From an uncultured Lachnospiraceae bacterium (GTDB taxonomy: Bacteria; Bacillota; Clostridia; Lachnospirales; Lachnospiraceae), in the NCBI GenBank assembly GCA_947626395.1, contig CANQRU010000025.1:1-51917 (forward strand): a DNA stretch of 51,917 nt, in the 5' to 3' direction. Made by a program: the position numbers and the translations under genes. Below are positions 35,304-43,607 of the stretch, piece by piece (positions within the stretch are counted from its first letter, which is position 1; each line of letters opens with the position of its first letter). Under the pieces are notes generated by a model. The model worked only from the letters and a program-made list of their open reading frames with translations. It did not search any database and was not told where the DNA came from.

Positions 35304-35863
35304 TAGCCGGAACAGCCAGAAGGCTGCAGTTAAAAACTCCCGACGGTCTGGACACGCGGCCTACCACGGACCGGATCAAGGAGACTTTATTCAATATGAT
35401 CTGGCCGGACGTGGTCCAGGCGCGTTTCCTGGACTGTTTTGCCGGCAGCGGAGCCATCGGCATCGAGGCGCTGAGCCGCGGAGCCGCGGAAGCGGTATTT
35501 ATCGAGAAGAATCCGAAAGCCGCGGCCTGTATCCGGGAGAATCTGAGAACCACTCATCTGGAAGAGAGGGGACGGATTCTGACCTGCGATATTATAAGCG
35601 GCCTGCGCCGGATCGAAGGACAGAACGGGGCGTTCGGCGTTATTTTCATGGATCCGCCGTATGATCATCAGTGGGAGAGGATGGTGCTGGAGTATCTTAA
35701 GGATTCGCGGCTGGCGGACGAGGATACGCTGATCATTGTCGAGGCGTCCCTGGATACCGGTTTTTCTTATGCGGCCTCGCTGGGATTTGAGGTCGTCAGA
35801 GAGAAGATCTATAAGACCAACAAGCATATTTTCTTGAAAAAACAGACAGAACAGGAGCAGTAA
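35294..35863 (+). CDS. rsmD: 16S rRNA (guanine-966-N2)-methyltransferase RsmD
   Basis: A 189-residue Rossmann-fold methyltransferase that methylates N2 of G966 in 16S rRNA. The N-terminus [16 protein letters not shown] and [13 protein letters not shown] are diagnostic. The cofactor site is [19 protein letters not shown], and the catalytic DPPY (MDPPYDH) is at about 119-124. The start is fixed by family N-terminus, though no close ribosome-binding site exists. It is followed after two bases by coaD, the classical Firmicute pair. Confidence 0.95.
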   Translation: MRVIAGTARRLQLKTPDGLDTRPTTDRIKETLFNMIWPDVVQARFLDCFAGSGAIGIEALSRGAAEAVFIEKNPKAAACIRENLRTTHLEERGRILTCDIISGLRRIEGQNGAFGVIFMDPPYDHQWERMVLEYLKDSRLADEDTLIIVEASLDTGFSYAASLGFEVVREKIYKTNKHIFLKKQTEQEQ

Positions 35864-35865
35864 CC

Positions 35866-36348
35866 ATGGCAGTTGCCGTTTATCCGGGCAGTTTTGATCC
35901 GGTCACATATGGACATTTCGATATTATTGAGCGCAGTTCAGCGATTATGGACCGTCTGATCGTGGCAGTTTTGAATAATTCTTCAAAATCGCCGTTGTTT
36001 TCTGTGGAAGAACGTGTTAATATGTTAATAGATGTTACAAAACATCTGCCCAATGTGGAGGTAAGGTCCTTTAACGGGCTTTTGGTGGATTTTGTACAGG
36101 CCAATCATGCAGACGTTATCATCAGAGGACTGCGCGCCGTAACGGATTTTGAATATGAATTACAGCTTTCCCAGACAAACCGCGTGATCGCGCCGCGGGT
36201 CGATACGGTATTTTTGACGACGAATTTGAAATATTCATATTTGAGTTCCAGCATCGTGAAAGAGATCGCCATGTACGGCGGCGATATCAGCGCGTTTGTC
36301 CATCCATCCATAGCTGAGAAAATACGGGCCAAATTCGCGGGGGACTAA
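35866..36348 (+). CDS. coaD: Phosphopantetheine adenylyltransferase
   Basis: A 160-residue nucleotidyltransferase catalysing the penultimate step of coenzyme A synthesis (4'-phosphopantetheine plus ATP to dephospho-CoA). The TxGH motif is TYGH (14-17), followed by the substrate segment [14 protein letters not shown] and the SSSIVKE C-terminal motif. Two bases after rsmD; no gap for a separate promoter. Confidence 0.97.
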   Translation: MAVAVYPGSFDPVTYGHFDIIERSSAIMDRLIVAVLNNSSKSPLFSVEERVNMLIDVTKHLPNVEVRSFNGLLVDFVQANHADVIIRGLRAVTDFEYELQLSQTNRVIAPRVDTVFLTTNLKYSYLSSSIVKEIAMYGGDISAFVHPSIAEKIRAKFAGD

Positions 36349-36373
36349 CGAATAGAAGGGAGAGTACATAATA

Positions 36374-36991
36374 ATGAGCAGGATCGAACAGCTGATCGAG
36401 GAGATTGAGGAGTATATTGACGGGTGCAAGCCGGCCCCGCTTTCGAATAATAAGATTCTTGTGAACAGGGAGGAACTGGAGGAGCTTCTGGTGGAGCTCC
36501 GTCTCCGCGTGCCGGATGAGATCAAGCAGTATCAGAGGGTCATCAGCAACCAGGAAGCCATCATGAATGACGCCCGCACCCAGGCGGACGCCATGCTTCA
36601 GGAGGCGAAGAGCCAGACCAACGAGATGGTGAACGAGCACGAGATCACCCAGGCGGCTTATCAGGCGGCCAATCAGATCATCGATGACGCCAATGTGCAG
36701 GCGCAGGCGATCCTGGACGCCGCGGTCAACGACGCCAACAGCATCCGCCAGGGCGCCATGCAGTATACGGATGACGCTCTGCATAATCTTCAGAATATCA
36801 TCGCCCATTCCGTGGATACGGCACAGAACCGTTTCGAGGCGTATATGAATTCCATGAAGAGCGCGTTTGACGTGGTGACCAATAACCGCAACGAGCTTCA
36901 TATGCCCGCTCAGCCGCAGGACGCGTCCGCTCCTACAGGCGGAGAAGGCCAGGAAGGCTTTGGAGGAGACTATACAGAAGACATGCTGTAA
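36374..36991 (+). CDS. Coiled-coil protein resembling ATP-synthase b/E-type stalk or DivIVA-like proteins
   Basis: A 205-residue, largely helical protein with no membrane segment. A short N-terminal helix (SRIEQLIEEIEEYIDG) is followed by a continuous Gln/Ala/Asp-rich coiled coil (about 45-170) and a Gly/Pro-rich tail. Such proteins follow coaD in many Clostridia and are often annotated as ATPase-like; no catalytic motif is seen. AAGGGAGAG precedes the start. The last 59 bases overlap the convergent ylbJ gene. A scaffolding role in division or envelope is only a guess. Confidence 0.7.
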   Translation: MSRIEQLIEEIEEYIDGCKPAPLSNNKILVNREELEELLVELRLRVPDEIKQYQRVISNQEAIMNDARTQADAMLQEAKSQTNEMVNEHEITQAAYQAANQIIDDANVQAQAILDAAVNDANSIRQGAMQYTDDALHNLQNIIAHSVDTAQNRFEAYMNSMKSAFDVVTNNRNELHMPAQPQDASAPTGGEGQEGFGGDYTEDML

Positions 36992-38177
36992 TCGTATGCA
37001 GCAGTTTCCAAAGAACATAATGCCGGATGGACAATCCGGCATTTTTCGCGGGCAACGAGCCGGGCGGAGATGCTTGCATCTCCATCCGGCGACTGCCGCG
37101 AAAGCGATCGAGCCCTGCGGAGCAGGGGTCGATCGGATATGCGGGCAACGAGCCGAGCGGAGACGCTTGCGTCTCCATTCGGCGACTGCCGCGAAAGCGA
37201 TCGAGCCCGGCGGAGCAGGGGTCGATCGGATGTGCGGGCAACGAGCCGGGCAACGAGCCAGGCGGAGACAAGACGCTGCGGGTCTGGAAGATCCCGGAGA
37301 GCCCGCCGAATGCCGTGACCGCCGTCAGCCAGAAGCCCTGCCGGGGGCCGCTGAAAACCTCTGAAATGGCTCGAATCCCGGTCGTGATCTCTGCGGCTCC
37401 GAGAAAGAGCGCCTTCAGGGCGGCGGGAAGAGCCGGGATCTGCCGGATGAAAGCGGCAAGAATGGAAAACAGCATGATATAGCCGCCGATCCGGACCATT
37501 ACCTCGATCGAACGCATCATAGTTGTGTCGAAATTATCATCAGCCGTCCGCGCGGCAGACGGCTGTCTGCCTTCGCCTGAAGCAGGCCCTGACCTGGATA
37601 AGCCGCCCTTGCGGCCGGACAGATCATTTTCACTGCTATATCTATAAATCTTCCGTGCCAGCATGGACAGCGGCAGAACAGGCAGGTAGAGGCATGCGAT
37701 CACCATCCCGATGGGAACGCCGGGACTGAGATTGGCGGCCAGATATCCCAGCACGAACATGGGGCTGGGATGGTTGCTGATCGCCAGGAGATATCTGGCT
37801 TCCTCACAGGAGATCCTTTCCTGCGCCAGAAATTCCGCGCAGGTTTTGGCCCCCATGGGATAGCCGCAGAGCAGGCCGGAGACCAGCACATAGCCGCCGT
37901 CGTCGGAGAGCGAAAACAGCTTTCGCAGGATCGGACGCAGCGGCGCCATGAGCAGGGGAAGTCCGCCGGCGGACACGATCACATTGGAGCAGATCATAAA
38001 TGGAAGAAGCGTGGGCAGCACGGTATCGGCCCACAGTAAGAGACCGCGTTTGGCGCCTTCCAGCGCCAGCGGGGAATGCGTCAGCAGCAGTAACAGAATG
38101 AGAACGGACGCGGCGCCGGCTGCGGAAGGATGCGGCGCGGCGCTTTTTTTGCGGCAAAATACAGCGGAATGTTCCAT
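36933..38177 (-). CDS. ylbJ: YlbJ-like sporulation integral membrane protein, with in-frame repeat insertion
   Basis: A nucleoside-recognition (Gate) domain membrane protein needed for spore formation. Typical features are LPTLLPFMICSNVIVS, GYPMGAKTCAEFL and FGGLSGIFQT. The normal family sequence continues from GIFQTRSVL to KNAGLSIRHYVLWKLLH, but here about 75 extra residues intervene, formed by the translated repeats at 37048-37270 (for example PIDPCSAGLDRFRGSRRM twice). The frame is kept, as 93 is divisible by 3. ATG 38177 or TTG 38183 could be the start; neither has a clear Shine-Dalgarno. The 3' end overlaps the neighbouring coiled-coil gene by 59 bases. Whether the protein still works is unclear. 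Confidence 0.85.
   Translation of the reverse strand: MEHSAVFCRKKSAAPHPSAAGAASVLILLLLLTHSPLALEGAKRGLLLWADTVLPTLLPFMICSNVIVSAGGLPLLMAPLRPILRKLFSLSDDGGYVLVSGLLCGYPMGAKTCAEFLAQERISCEEARYLLAISNHPSPMFVLGYLAANLSPGVPIGMVIACLYLPVLPLSMLARKIYRYSSENDLSGRKGGLSRSGPASGEGRQPSAARTADDNFDTTMMRSIEVMVRIGGYIMLFSILAAFIRQIPALPAALKALFLGAAEITTGIRAISEVFSGPRQGFWLTAVTAFGGLSGIFQTRSVLSPPGSLPGSLPAHPIDPCSAGLDRFRGSRRMETQASPLGSLPAYPIDPCSAGLDRFRGSRRMEMQASPPGSLPAKNAGLSIRHYVLWKLLHTITACLLYSLLQSLPGLLRL
37048..37270. repeat. Tandem 93-bp structured repeats inside ylbJ
   Basis: Two full copies (37048-37140 and 37141-37233) plus a partial third (37234 to about 37270). The full copies differ at six of 93 positions. The first hairpin in each has arms CCGGGCGGAGATG and CATCTCCATCCGG in copy 1. 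Copy 2 changes both sides of two pairs (G-C to A-T and T-A to C-G), so four of six differences are compensatory. A second hairpin pairs CGATCGAGCCC with GGGGTCGATCG. Translated on the minus strand without stops. Confidence 0.85.
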
Positions 38178-38231
38178 TTTCAACCGAATACAATATCTTT
38201 ATAGCAATGTATGAGACAGAGAGGAACAGAT

Positions 38232-39044
38232 ATGCGGATTCTTCTGCTGATCCTGCTGGCGCTTGTTAATGTGTGTCTGAGAGGGTATCTGACCGAAAAT
38301 CCCGATTTCTATCAGTTAGACGCTTATACCTGGGAAAACGAAGAATTCCGGGCCATGCGTCTCGGCGAGGCCGCGGCGGAAGCGGAGAATCTGGACGCGG
38401 ACGGGATCGCGGCGGCCATGCTCCGTATGGAATATGATCTGAAGGAAGCGTCGGAAGAAGATTTGGAGCCGCCTGTTGTGAACCTGGCGCTCAAACGGCG
38501 TCCGGAAGAATACCGGAAGCTGAGAAACGCCTATGAAACAGTCTTCGCGGATCTTGAATATTTTCCGGTACCGGACAGCACCCGGGCGGAGACTCCGGAA
38601 GTGACATATGAAAATGACTGGATGAACCGGCGCACCTATGGCGGAGAAAGAGGGCATGAGGGCTGCGATATCATGGGAAATGCGCTTCCCCGCGGTTCCT
38701 ATCCGGTGGTCAGTATCACCGACGGCGTCGTGGAGAAGGTGGGCTGGCTGGAGAAGGGCGGGTGGCGGATCGGGATCCGGGCGCCGTCGGGGCTCTATCT
38801 CTATTACGCCCATCTCTATGATTACGCCGCCGAATGGCAGGAAGGGGACACGGTGCGGGCCGGACAGCTGCTTGGTTTCATGGGGGATTCCGGTTACTCC
38901 AGGGTGCCGGGAACCGTCGGCAATTTTGACGTGCACCTCCATGTCGGCATGTATCTGCGGACGGATCATTACGAGGAGCTCAGCATCAATCCTTACTGGC
39001 TTCTTCGCTATCTGGAAAAATATCGTTTAAAGTACAACTATTGA
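38232..39044 (+). CDS. M23-family metallopeptidase (LytM domain), membrane-anchored
   Basis: A 270-residue protein with an N-terminal hydrophobic segment (residues 2-16), a helical region (about 30-110) and a C-terminal LytM/M23 domain. The zinc ligands look complete: H142 and D146 in GHEGCD and the HxH pair in FDVHLHVG (about 236-238). It is either a peptidoglycan endopeptidase or, like SpoIIQ-type proteins, a structural relative. Divergent from ylbJ. ATG 38232 is chosen for the signal anchor; AGAGGAAC lies close upstream. Confidence 0.8.
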   Translation: MRILLLILLALVNVCLRGYLTENPDFYQLDAYTWENEEFRAMRLGEAAAEAENLDADGIAAAMLRMEYDLKEASEEDLEPPVVNLALKRRPEEYRKLRNAYETVFADLEYFPVPDSTRAETPEVTYENDWMNRRTYGGERGHEGCDIMGNALPRGSYPVVSITDGVVEKVGWLEKGGWRIGIRAPSGLYLYYAHLYDYAAEWQEGDTVRAGQLLGFMGDSGYSRVPGTVGNFDVHLHVGMYLRTDHYEELSINPYWLLRYLEKYRLKYNY

Positions 39045-39119
39045 TTTTCATTGCCGGATAAATGTGATATACTTATTTCTGTGGGCAGTGCGGAAACCGC
39101 GTTTAGGTGCCGCACTGCC
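39045..39119 (+). promoter_or_regulatory. Promoter and leader hairpin of the second RsmF gene
   Basis: TTTTCA (39045-39050), 17 bases, then an extended -10 TGATATACT (39065-39073). The leader contains a perfect 10-bp hairpin, GGCAGTGCGG (39084-39093) with CCGCACTGCC (39110-39119), with no T tract. Hairpin role unknown. Confidence 0.45.
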
Positions 39120-39162
39120 GATTCCTATCCGACGAGCGCAGTATATTTGATCAGGAGATCTC

Positions 39163-40599
39163 ATGAGACAGGATTTACCGGAACCGTTCCGAATTCAGAT
39201 GCAGGAGCTGCTGGGCGTGGAATATGACGCTTATCTGGAAAGCTTCGACGCTCCGCCGGCCGCCGGACTGCGTGTAAATACGGCCAAATGGACCCCGGCT
39301 GAGGCCGCGGGGAAGCTTGGAGTCCCGCTCAGGCCGGTTCCCTGGACGGATAACGGTTTCTACTATAATAGCGGGCGTCTTTCGAAGGACCCGTATTATT
39401 ACGCCGGACTTTACTATCTTCAGGAGCCGAGCGCCATGGCGCCTGCACGTTTTCTTCCGGTAAAGCCGGGGGACCGCGTGCTCGATCTGTGCGCGGCGCC
39501 GGGAGGCAAGAGTACCGAGCTGGGCGCCAGGCTGAAGGGGCGGGGGCTTCTGTGGGCCAATGATATCAGCAATTCCAGGGCGAAGGCTCTGCTTAAGAAT
39601 CTGGAACTGTTCGGGATCGCCAATATCTGCGTGAGCAGCGAAGGACCGGACAGGCTGGCGCAGTTTTATCCGGAGTATTTCGACAGCGTTCTTGTGGACG
39701 CGCCCTGTTCCGGGGAGGGAATGTTCCGGCGGGAGCCGGATATGGTGAAGGACTGGACGGAGCGCGGTCCGGAGTATTACGCGCTGCTTCAGGCGGAGAT
39801 CCTTAAGCAGGCGGTGAAGCTTCTCCGTCCGGGCGGGTATCTGATGTATTCCACCTGTACATTTTCCGGGATCGAAGATGAGGGGAATGTGCTCCGGCTT
39901 CTGGAGGAACATCCGGAGATGGAGCTGGTGCCGCTTAAACGCTTTGCGGGAGCCTGCGGAGGGATCGGGCTGGAAGGCTGTCTGCGGCTGTTCCCCCATA
40001 AGGTGGAGGGAGAGGGACATTTCCTGGCGCTGATGCGGAAGAAGATGACGGAAACTGCGCGGGCGGACGCGTTGAAAGCTGCGCAGGCGGAGACAAGGCA
40101 AAACCCGCAGGCGGAGACGGAGAATGCAGTGCGTGTGGAGATAAGCGGTCATGCGCCCGCAGAGACGCGCGGACATTCGAAAATGCTGCCGGAACTTACT
40201 GCTTTTCTTTCAAAATACAGATCAGGCTGGGACGAGCGGCGTTTCCTTATCAATGGCGAATCGGTGTATTATCTGCCGGAGAATTTCATTCCCGCGAAGG
40301 GCATCCGCTATCTGCGTACAGGGCTTTTGGCGGGAAACTTAAAGAACGGCAGGTTTGAGCCGTCCCAGGCGCTGGCCATGACATTAAATGCGGATACATT
40401 TGCAGACAGCATCTCGTTTGAACATGAAGATGAGCGGGTGGTTCGTTATCTGAAAGGCGAGACGGTCTTCCTGCGGGAGGACGAGCCCGAACGGCAGGGA
40501 TGGCAGCTGATCTGCGTGGACGGCTACGGGCTGGGCTTTGCGAAGGCGGCCGGACGTACGCTGAAGAATAAGTATTACCCAGGCTGGCGGTGGATGTAG
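39163..40599 (+). CDS. RsmF/RsmB-type rRNA m5C methyltransferase, second copy
   Basis: A 478-residue paralogue of the enzyme at 5059, with the same N-terminus (LPEPFRIQMQELLGVEYDAYL), CAAPGGKSTELG, DAPCSGEGMF and STCTF. It lacks the AEK-rich insert but has its own low-complexity linker (nt about 40060-40180) between the catalytic domain and the C-terminal RNA-binding region. AGGAG is just upstream of ATG 39163. Two such copies imply two target cytosines or two RNA substrates. Confidence 0.88.
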   Translation: MRQDLPEPFRIQMQELLGVEYDAYLESFDAPPAAGLRVNTAKWTPAEAAGKLGVPLRPVPWTDNGFYYNSGRLSKDPYYYAGLYYLQEPSAMAPARFLPVKPGDRVLDLCAAPGGKSTELGARLKGRGLLWANDISNSRAKALLKNLELFGIANICVSSEGPDRLAQFYPEYFDSVLVDAPCSGEGMFRREPDMVKDWTERGPEYYALLQAEILKQAVKLLRPGGYLMYSTCTFSGIEDEGNVLRLLEEHPEMELVPLKRFAGACGGIGLEGCLRLFPHKVEGEGHFLALMRKKMTETARADALKAAQAETRQNPQAETENAVRVEISGHAPAETRGHSKMLPELTAFLSKYRSGWDERRFLINGESVYYLPENFIPAKGIRYLRTGLLAGNLKNGRFEPSQALAMTLNADTFADSISFEHEDERVVRYLKGETVFLREDEPERQGWQLICVDGYGLGFAKAAGRTLKNKYYPGWRWM

Positions 40600-40680
40600 A
40601 AAGCCGGTTCCGGCAGGAAATATGACAGAATGTGGTGCAGCTGATAACGGTGGGTAACGCAGCAGAAAGGAGCGGCCCGG

Positions 40681-41430
40681 ATGGCGGACAAAAACGGCGG
40701 AACGATGCGGCTTGACCGTTTCCTCGCGGAGATGGGCGAAGGAACACGCAGTCAGATCAGAGACGCGGCGAAGAACGGCAGGATCGCGGTAAACGGTATT
40801 CTTGAGAAACGTTCGGACCGGAAGATCGACCCCGAAGCGGACCAGGTGACGGTCGACGGCCGGCCGGTCCAATATGCGGCGTACGAATATTATATGTTAA
40901 ATAAGCCTCAGGGCGTGGTGTCCGCTACAGAGGATAAGCGGTACACGACCGTCGTGGAACTGATCGCAGAGCGGAAACGCACGGACCTGTTCCCGGTGGG
41001 ACGGCTGGATATCGACACGGAAGGGCTTCTTCTGATCACCAATGACGGCGATCTGGCCCATCGTCTCCTGTCGCCGAAGAAGCATGTGGACAAGCGGTAC
41101 CTGGCGGTGGCAGAGGGAACGCTTCCGGCGGACGCGGCGCAGAGGTTTAAGGAAGGCATCACGCTGGAGGACGGTACGGTGACGCTTCCGGCTGAACTGG
41201 AGGAGGGCGGCGTGGCCGCCGCCGAACCACATCGGAGCGCGTATATTCTTACGATCCGCGAGGGAAAGTTCCATCAGGTGAAGCGGATGTTCGAGGCGCT
41301 GGGCTGCCGGGTGATATATCTGAAACGTCTGTCCATGGGGAGCCTGATGTTGGATGAGGATCTGGAGCCGGGACAGTACCGGCCGCTTACGGAAGAGGAA
41401 CTTAAGAAGCTGAAGGAAGGATGCACATGA
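40681..41430 (+). CDS. RsuA/RluB/RluF-family rRNA pseudouridine synthase
   Basis: A 249-residue enzyme with an N-terminal S4 RNA-binding domain (RLDRFLAEMGEGTRSQIRD) and a RsuA-type catalytic domain. The catalytic Asp is in GRLDIDTEGLL (about 107-117). It isomerizes a specific uridine in rRNA. AAAGGAG lies 9 bases before ATG 40681. The stop overlaps the next start (ATGA). Target uridine is not readable. Confidence 0.92.
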   Translation: MADKNGGTMRLDRFLAEMGEGTRSQIRDAAKNGRIAVNGILEKRSDRKIDPEADQVTVDGRPVQYAAYEYYMLNKPQGVVSATEDKRYTTVVELIAERKRTDLFPVGRLDIDTEGLLLITNDGDLAHRLLSPKKHVDKRYLAVAEGTLPADAAQRFKEGITLEDGTVTLPAELEEGGVAAAEPHRSAYILTIREGKFHQVKRMFEALGCRVIYLKRLSMGSLMLDEDLEPGQYRPLTEEELKKLKEGCT

Positions 41431-42104
41431 CATTAGAGAAGATCAGGGCGATCATTTTCGATCTGGACGGTACATTGGTGGATTCCATGTGGATGTGGAA
41501 AGCCATCGATATCGAGTTTTTGGGACGGTACGGTTACGAATGTCCGGACGATCTGCAGAGAGCCATTGAGGGAATGAGTTTTACGGAGACGGCGGCGTAT
41601 TTTATCAGGCGTTTTCATCTCCCGCTGACCGAGAATGAGATCAAGGGAATCTGGACGGAGATGTCCATTGACAAATACCGCCGCGAGGTGCCGGTAAAGC
41701 CGGGCGTCATGCGGCTTTTGGAATACGCGAAGGCCCATGGCATCCGCTGCGGCATCGCTACCAGCAACGGTTCGGACATGGTGGATGCGGTGCTGAATTC
41801 GCAGGGACTGAAGCCGTATTTCCAGGTGGTCACGACAGCCTGCGAGGTGAAGGAGGGTAAGCCCAGCCCGGATATTTATCTGAAGGTGGCCGAGACGCTG
41901 GGAGTCCGGCCGGAAGAGTGCCTGGTCTTCGAGGATGTTCCGGCGGGAGCGACGGCCGGAAAGCGTGCGGGCATGACGGTCTGCGGCGTGGCTGACGCGG
42001 ATGCCGACGCCAGAAATCTGCGGGGAGAGATGCGGGAGCTGACCGATTATTTTATTGAAGATTTCCGGCAGCTGTTTGATGAGAACGGAGAGGTATGTCT
42101 ATGA
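41427..42104 (+). CDS. HAD-superfamily phosphatase (subfamily IA)
   Basis: A 225-residue HAD hydrolase: motif I DLDGTLVDS, motif II IATSNGS, motif III Lys in EGKPSPDIY, motif IV FEDVPAGA. A helical cap follows motif I, as in phosphoglycolate or beta-phosphoglucomutase-like enzymes. ATG 41427 overlaps the upstream stop; AAGGAAGG is 6 bases upstream. It forms a tightly coupled operon with the pseudouridine synthase and SDR genes. Confidence 0.87.
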   Translation: MTLEKIRAIIFDLDGTLVDSMWMWKAIDIEFLGRYGYECPDDLQRAIEGMSFTETAAYFIRRFHLPLTENEIKGIWTEMSIDKYRREVPVKPGVMRLLEYAKAHGIRCGIATSNGSDMVDAVLNSQGLKPYFQVVTTACEVKEGKPSPDIYLKVAETLGVRPEECLVFEDVPAGATAGKRAGMTVCGVADADADARNLRGEMRELTDYFIEDFRQLFDENGEVCL

Positions 42105-42910
42105 AGATTGCGATCGTAACCGGCGCGTCGTCGGGGATGGGCCGCGAGGCGGTATTTCAGATCGGCGACCGTTTCCCCGGAATCGACGAGGTATGGGTGA
42201 TTGCCCGAAGAGAAGAGCGGCTTCTGGAACTGGCCGGAAAGGCCGTGCCGGAAGGAAGCGGAGGCAAAAAGTGGCCGGCATCCAGTATCCCCGCGAGGGT
42301 CCGCTGCTTTGCAGCGGATGTGACGGATCCGTCGGGGAGAGAAATGATCGGCGCAGCCCTGCGGGAAGAAAAACCGGAGGTAAAGATCCTGGTGAACGCG
42401 GCCGGAACCGGTGTGATCGGCCGCGTCGGTTCGCAGCCGGAGGAGACGGAGTGCGGCATGGTGCGGCTTAACTGCGAGGCGCTCTGCGCGATGACAGCCA
42501 TGGTTCTGCCTTACATGGGACGGAACAGCCGGATCATCCAGTTTGCGTCCGCGGCGGCATTTTTACCACAGCCGGATTTTGCAATCTACGCGGCTTCGAA
42601 GGCATTTGTGCTGAGCTACAGCCGGGCGCTGGGAATGGAGCTTAAGGACCGGGGGATCTGCGTAACGGCGGTATGTCCGGGGCCGGTGAAGACGGAATTC
42701 CTTGAGATCGCACAGAAGGAACACGAGATCCCGTTTTATAAAAAGCTGGTGATGGCAGATCCGAAAAAGGTAGTCAATAAAGCGATTAAGGACAGTATGG
42801 CCGGCAGGCCGGTCTCGGTATACGGGATCGTGATGAAGCTGTTCCGGCTTGTCTCGAAGATCCTGCCGCACGGTCTGATCCTGGAAATGATGGGAAGGTT
42901 TGGCGGCTGA
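42101..42910 (+). CDS. Short-chain dehydrogenase/reductase
   Basis: A 269-residue SDR of the classical type. TGASSGMG (nucleotide-binding), NAAGTG, active Ser in IIQFASA and YAASK (Tyr and Lys) are present. The C-terminal hydrophobic segment (FRLVSKILPHGLILEMMG) recalls DltE/YqjQ-like SDRs. Start at 42101 or 42095, both with GGAGAGG nearby; it overlaps the HAD gene. Substrate unknown. Confidence 0.85.
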   Translation: MKIAIVTGASSGMGREAVFQIGDRFPGIDEVWVIARREERLLELAGKAVPEGSGGKKWPASSIPARVRCFAADVTDPSGREMIGAALREEKPEVKILVNAAGTGVIGRVGSQPEETECGMVRLNCEALCAMTAMVLPYMGRNSRIIQFASAAAFLPQPDFAIYAASKAFVLSYSRALGMELKDRGICVTAVCPGPVKTEFLEIAQKEHEIPFYKKLVMADPKKVVNKAIKDSMAGRPVSVYGIVMKLFRLVSKILPHGLILEMMGRFGG

Positions 42911-43030
42911 GACAGCTCGCAGAGCGCGGCCGGCATTCGTATAAAATACAAGCTGCGGTTGTTGTGACGGCGTGCAGGATCAGGGACTTGCGTTTAATAA
43001 GCCGGAAGCAAAATGGAGGAAACGAATGCG

Positions 43031-43597
43031 ATGAGAAAACAGAAAGGCGAATACGGCTACCGGAACTACCGGAAGGCGGTCCAGTTCGGGGAAGTTCTCT
43101 TCGGGGCCGTCGCCATTATCATCCAGCTGCTTGCCAGAAATTTCACGGACAGCCAGGCTGCCAGGAATGTGCTGACGCTGATGGCGATCCTGTCTGTGCT
43201 GCCCACGGCCAATGTGGCGTCGCCGTTTCTGGCTTCGCTGCGCTACCGGACGCCGGGCGAGGATTTCCACCGGAAGGCGGCCGAATATGAGCCGAAAGGA
43301 ATCCTTTTGTACGATCTGGTGGTGACGACGAAGGAGCAGATCCTGCCGTTTGACGCGGTGATGGTGCATCCCATGGGGGTGTTTGCCTACTGCATCGCGG
43401 AGAAGGCGGATGTGAAAAAAGCGGAGAAGACCCTGAATGATTCTTTCAAGAGTCAGAAGCTGGATCCGAATATCAGGATCATCACGGATGAGCGGCAGTT
43501 TTTTAACCGTTTAAAGGGACTGAAGCCCGCGGCGGAGTATGAGGACGACGGAAGCGTCGATTACGCGGCCGGAGTGCTCAAGAGCATGTCGATGTAA
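43031..43597 (+). CDS. Conserved hypothetical membrane protein
   Basis: A 188-residue protein not assigned to a known family by me. Two hydrophobic segments near the N-terminus (about 17-35 and 47-66) are followed by a soluble alpha/beta domain (about 75-188) with a conserved-looking core, ILLYDLVVTTKEQILPFDAVMVHPMG in part. ATG 43031 is chosen because GGAGGA lies 10 bases upstream. It precedes the RluA-type gene by 10 bases, so both are likely co-transcribed. No catalytic motif is evident. Confidence 0.65.
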   Translation: MRKQKGEYGYRNYRKAVQFGEVLFGAVAIIIQLLARNFTDSQAARNVLTLMAILSVLPTANVASPFLASLRYRTPGEDFHRKAAEYEPKGILLYDLVVTTKEQILPFDAVMVHPMGVFAYCIAEKADVKKAEKTLNDSFKSQKLDPNIRIITDERQFFNRLKGLKPAAEYEDDGSVDYAAGVLKSMSM

Positions 43598-43607
43598 GGA
43601 AAGGCAC

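Noticed and set aside
37048-37270. CRISPR-like repeats in ylbJ
   Set aside because: Units are directly adjacent without variable spacers, are long, and contain two hairpins each.
40060-40180. A further copy of the ylbJ repeat in the second RsmF gene
   Set aside because: Only a short shared stretch (CAGGCGGAGACAAG) is common; the hairpins and flanks are absent.
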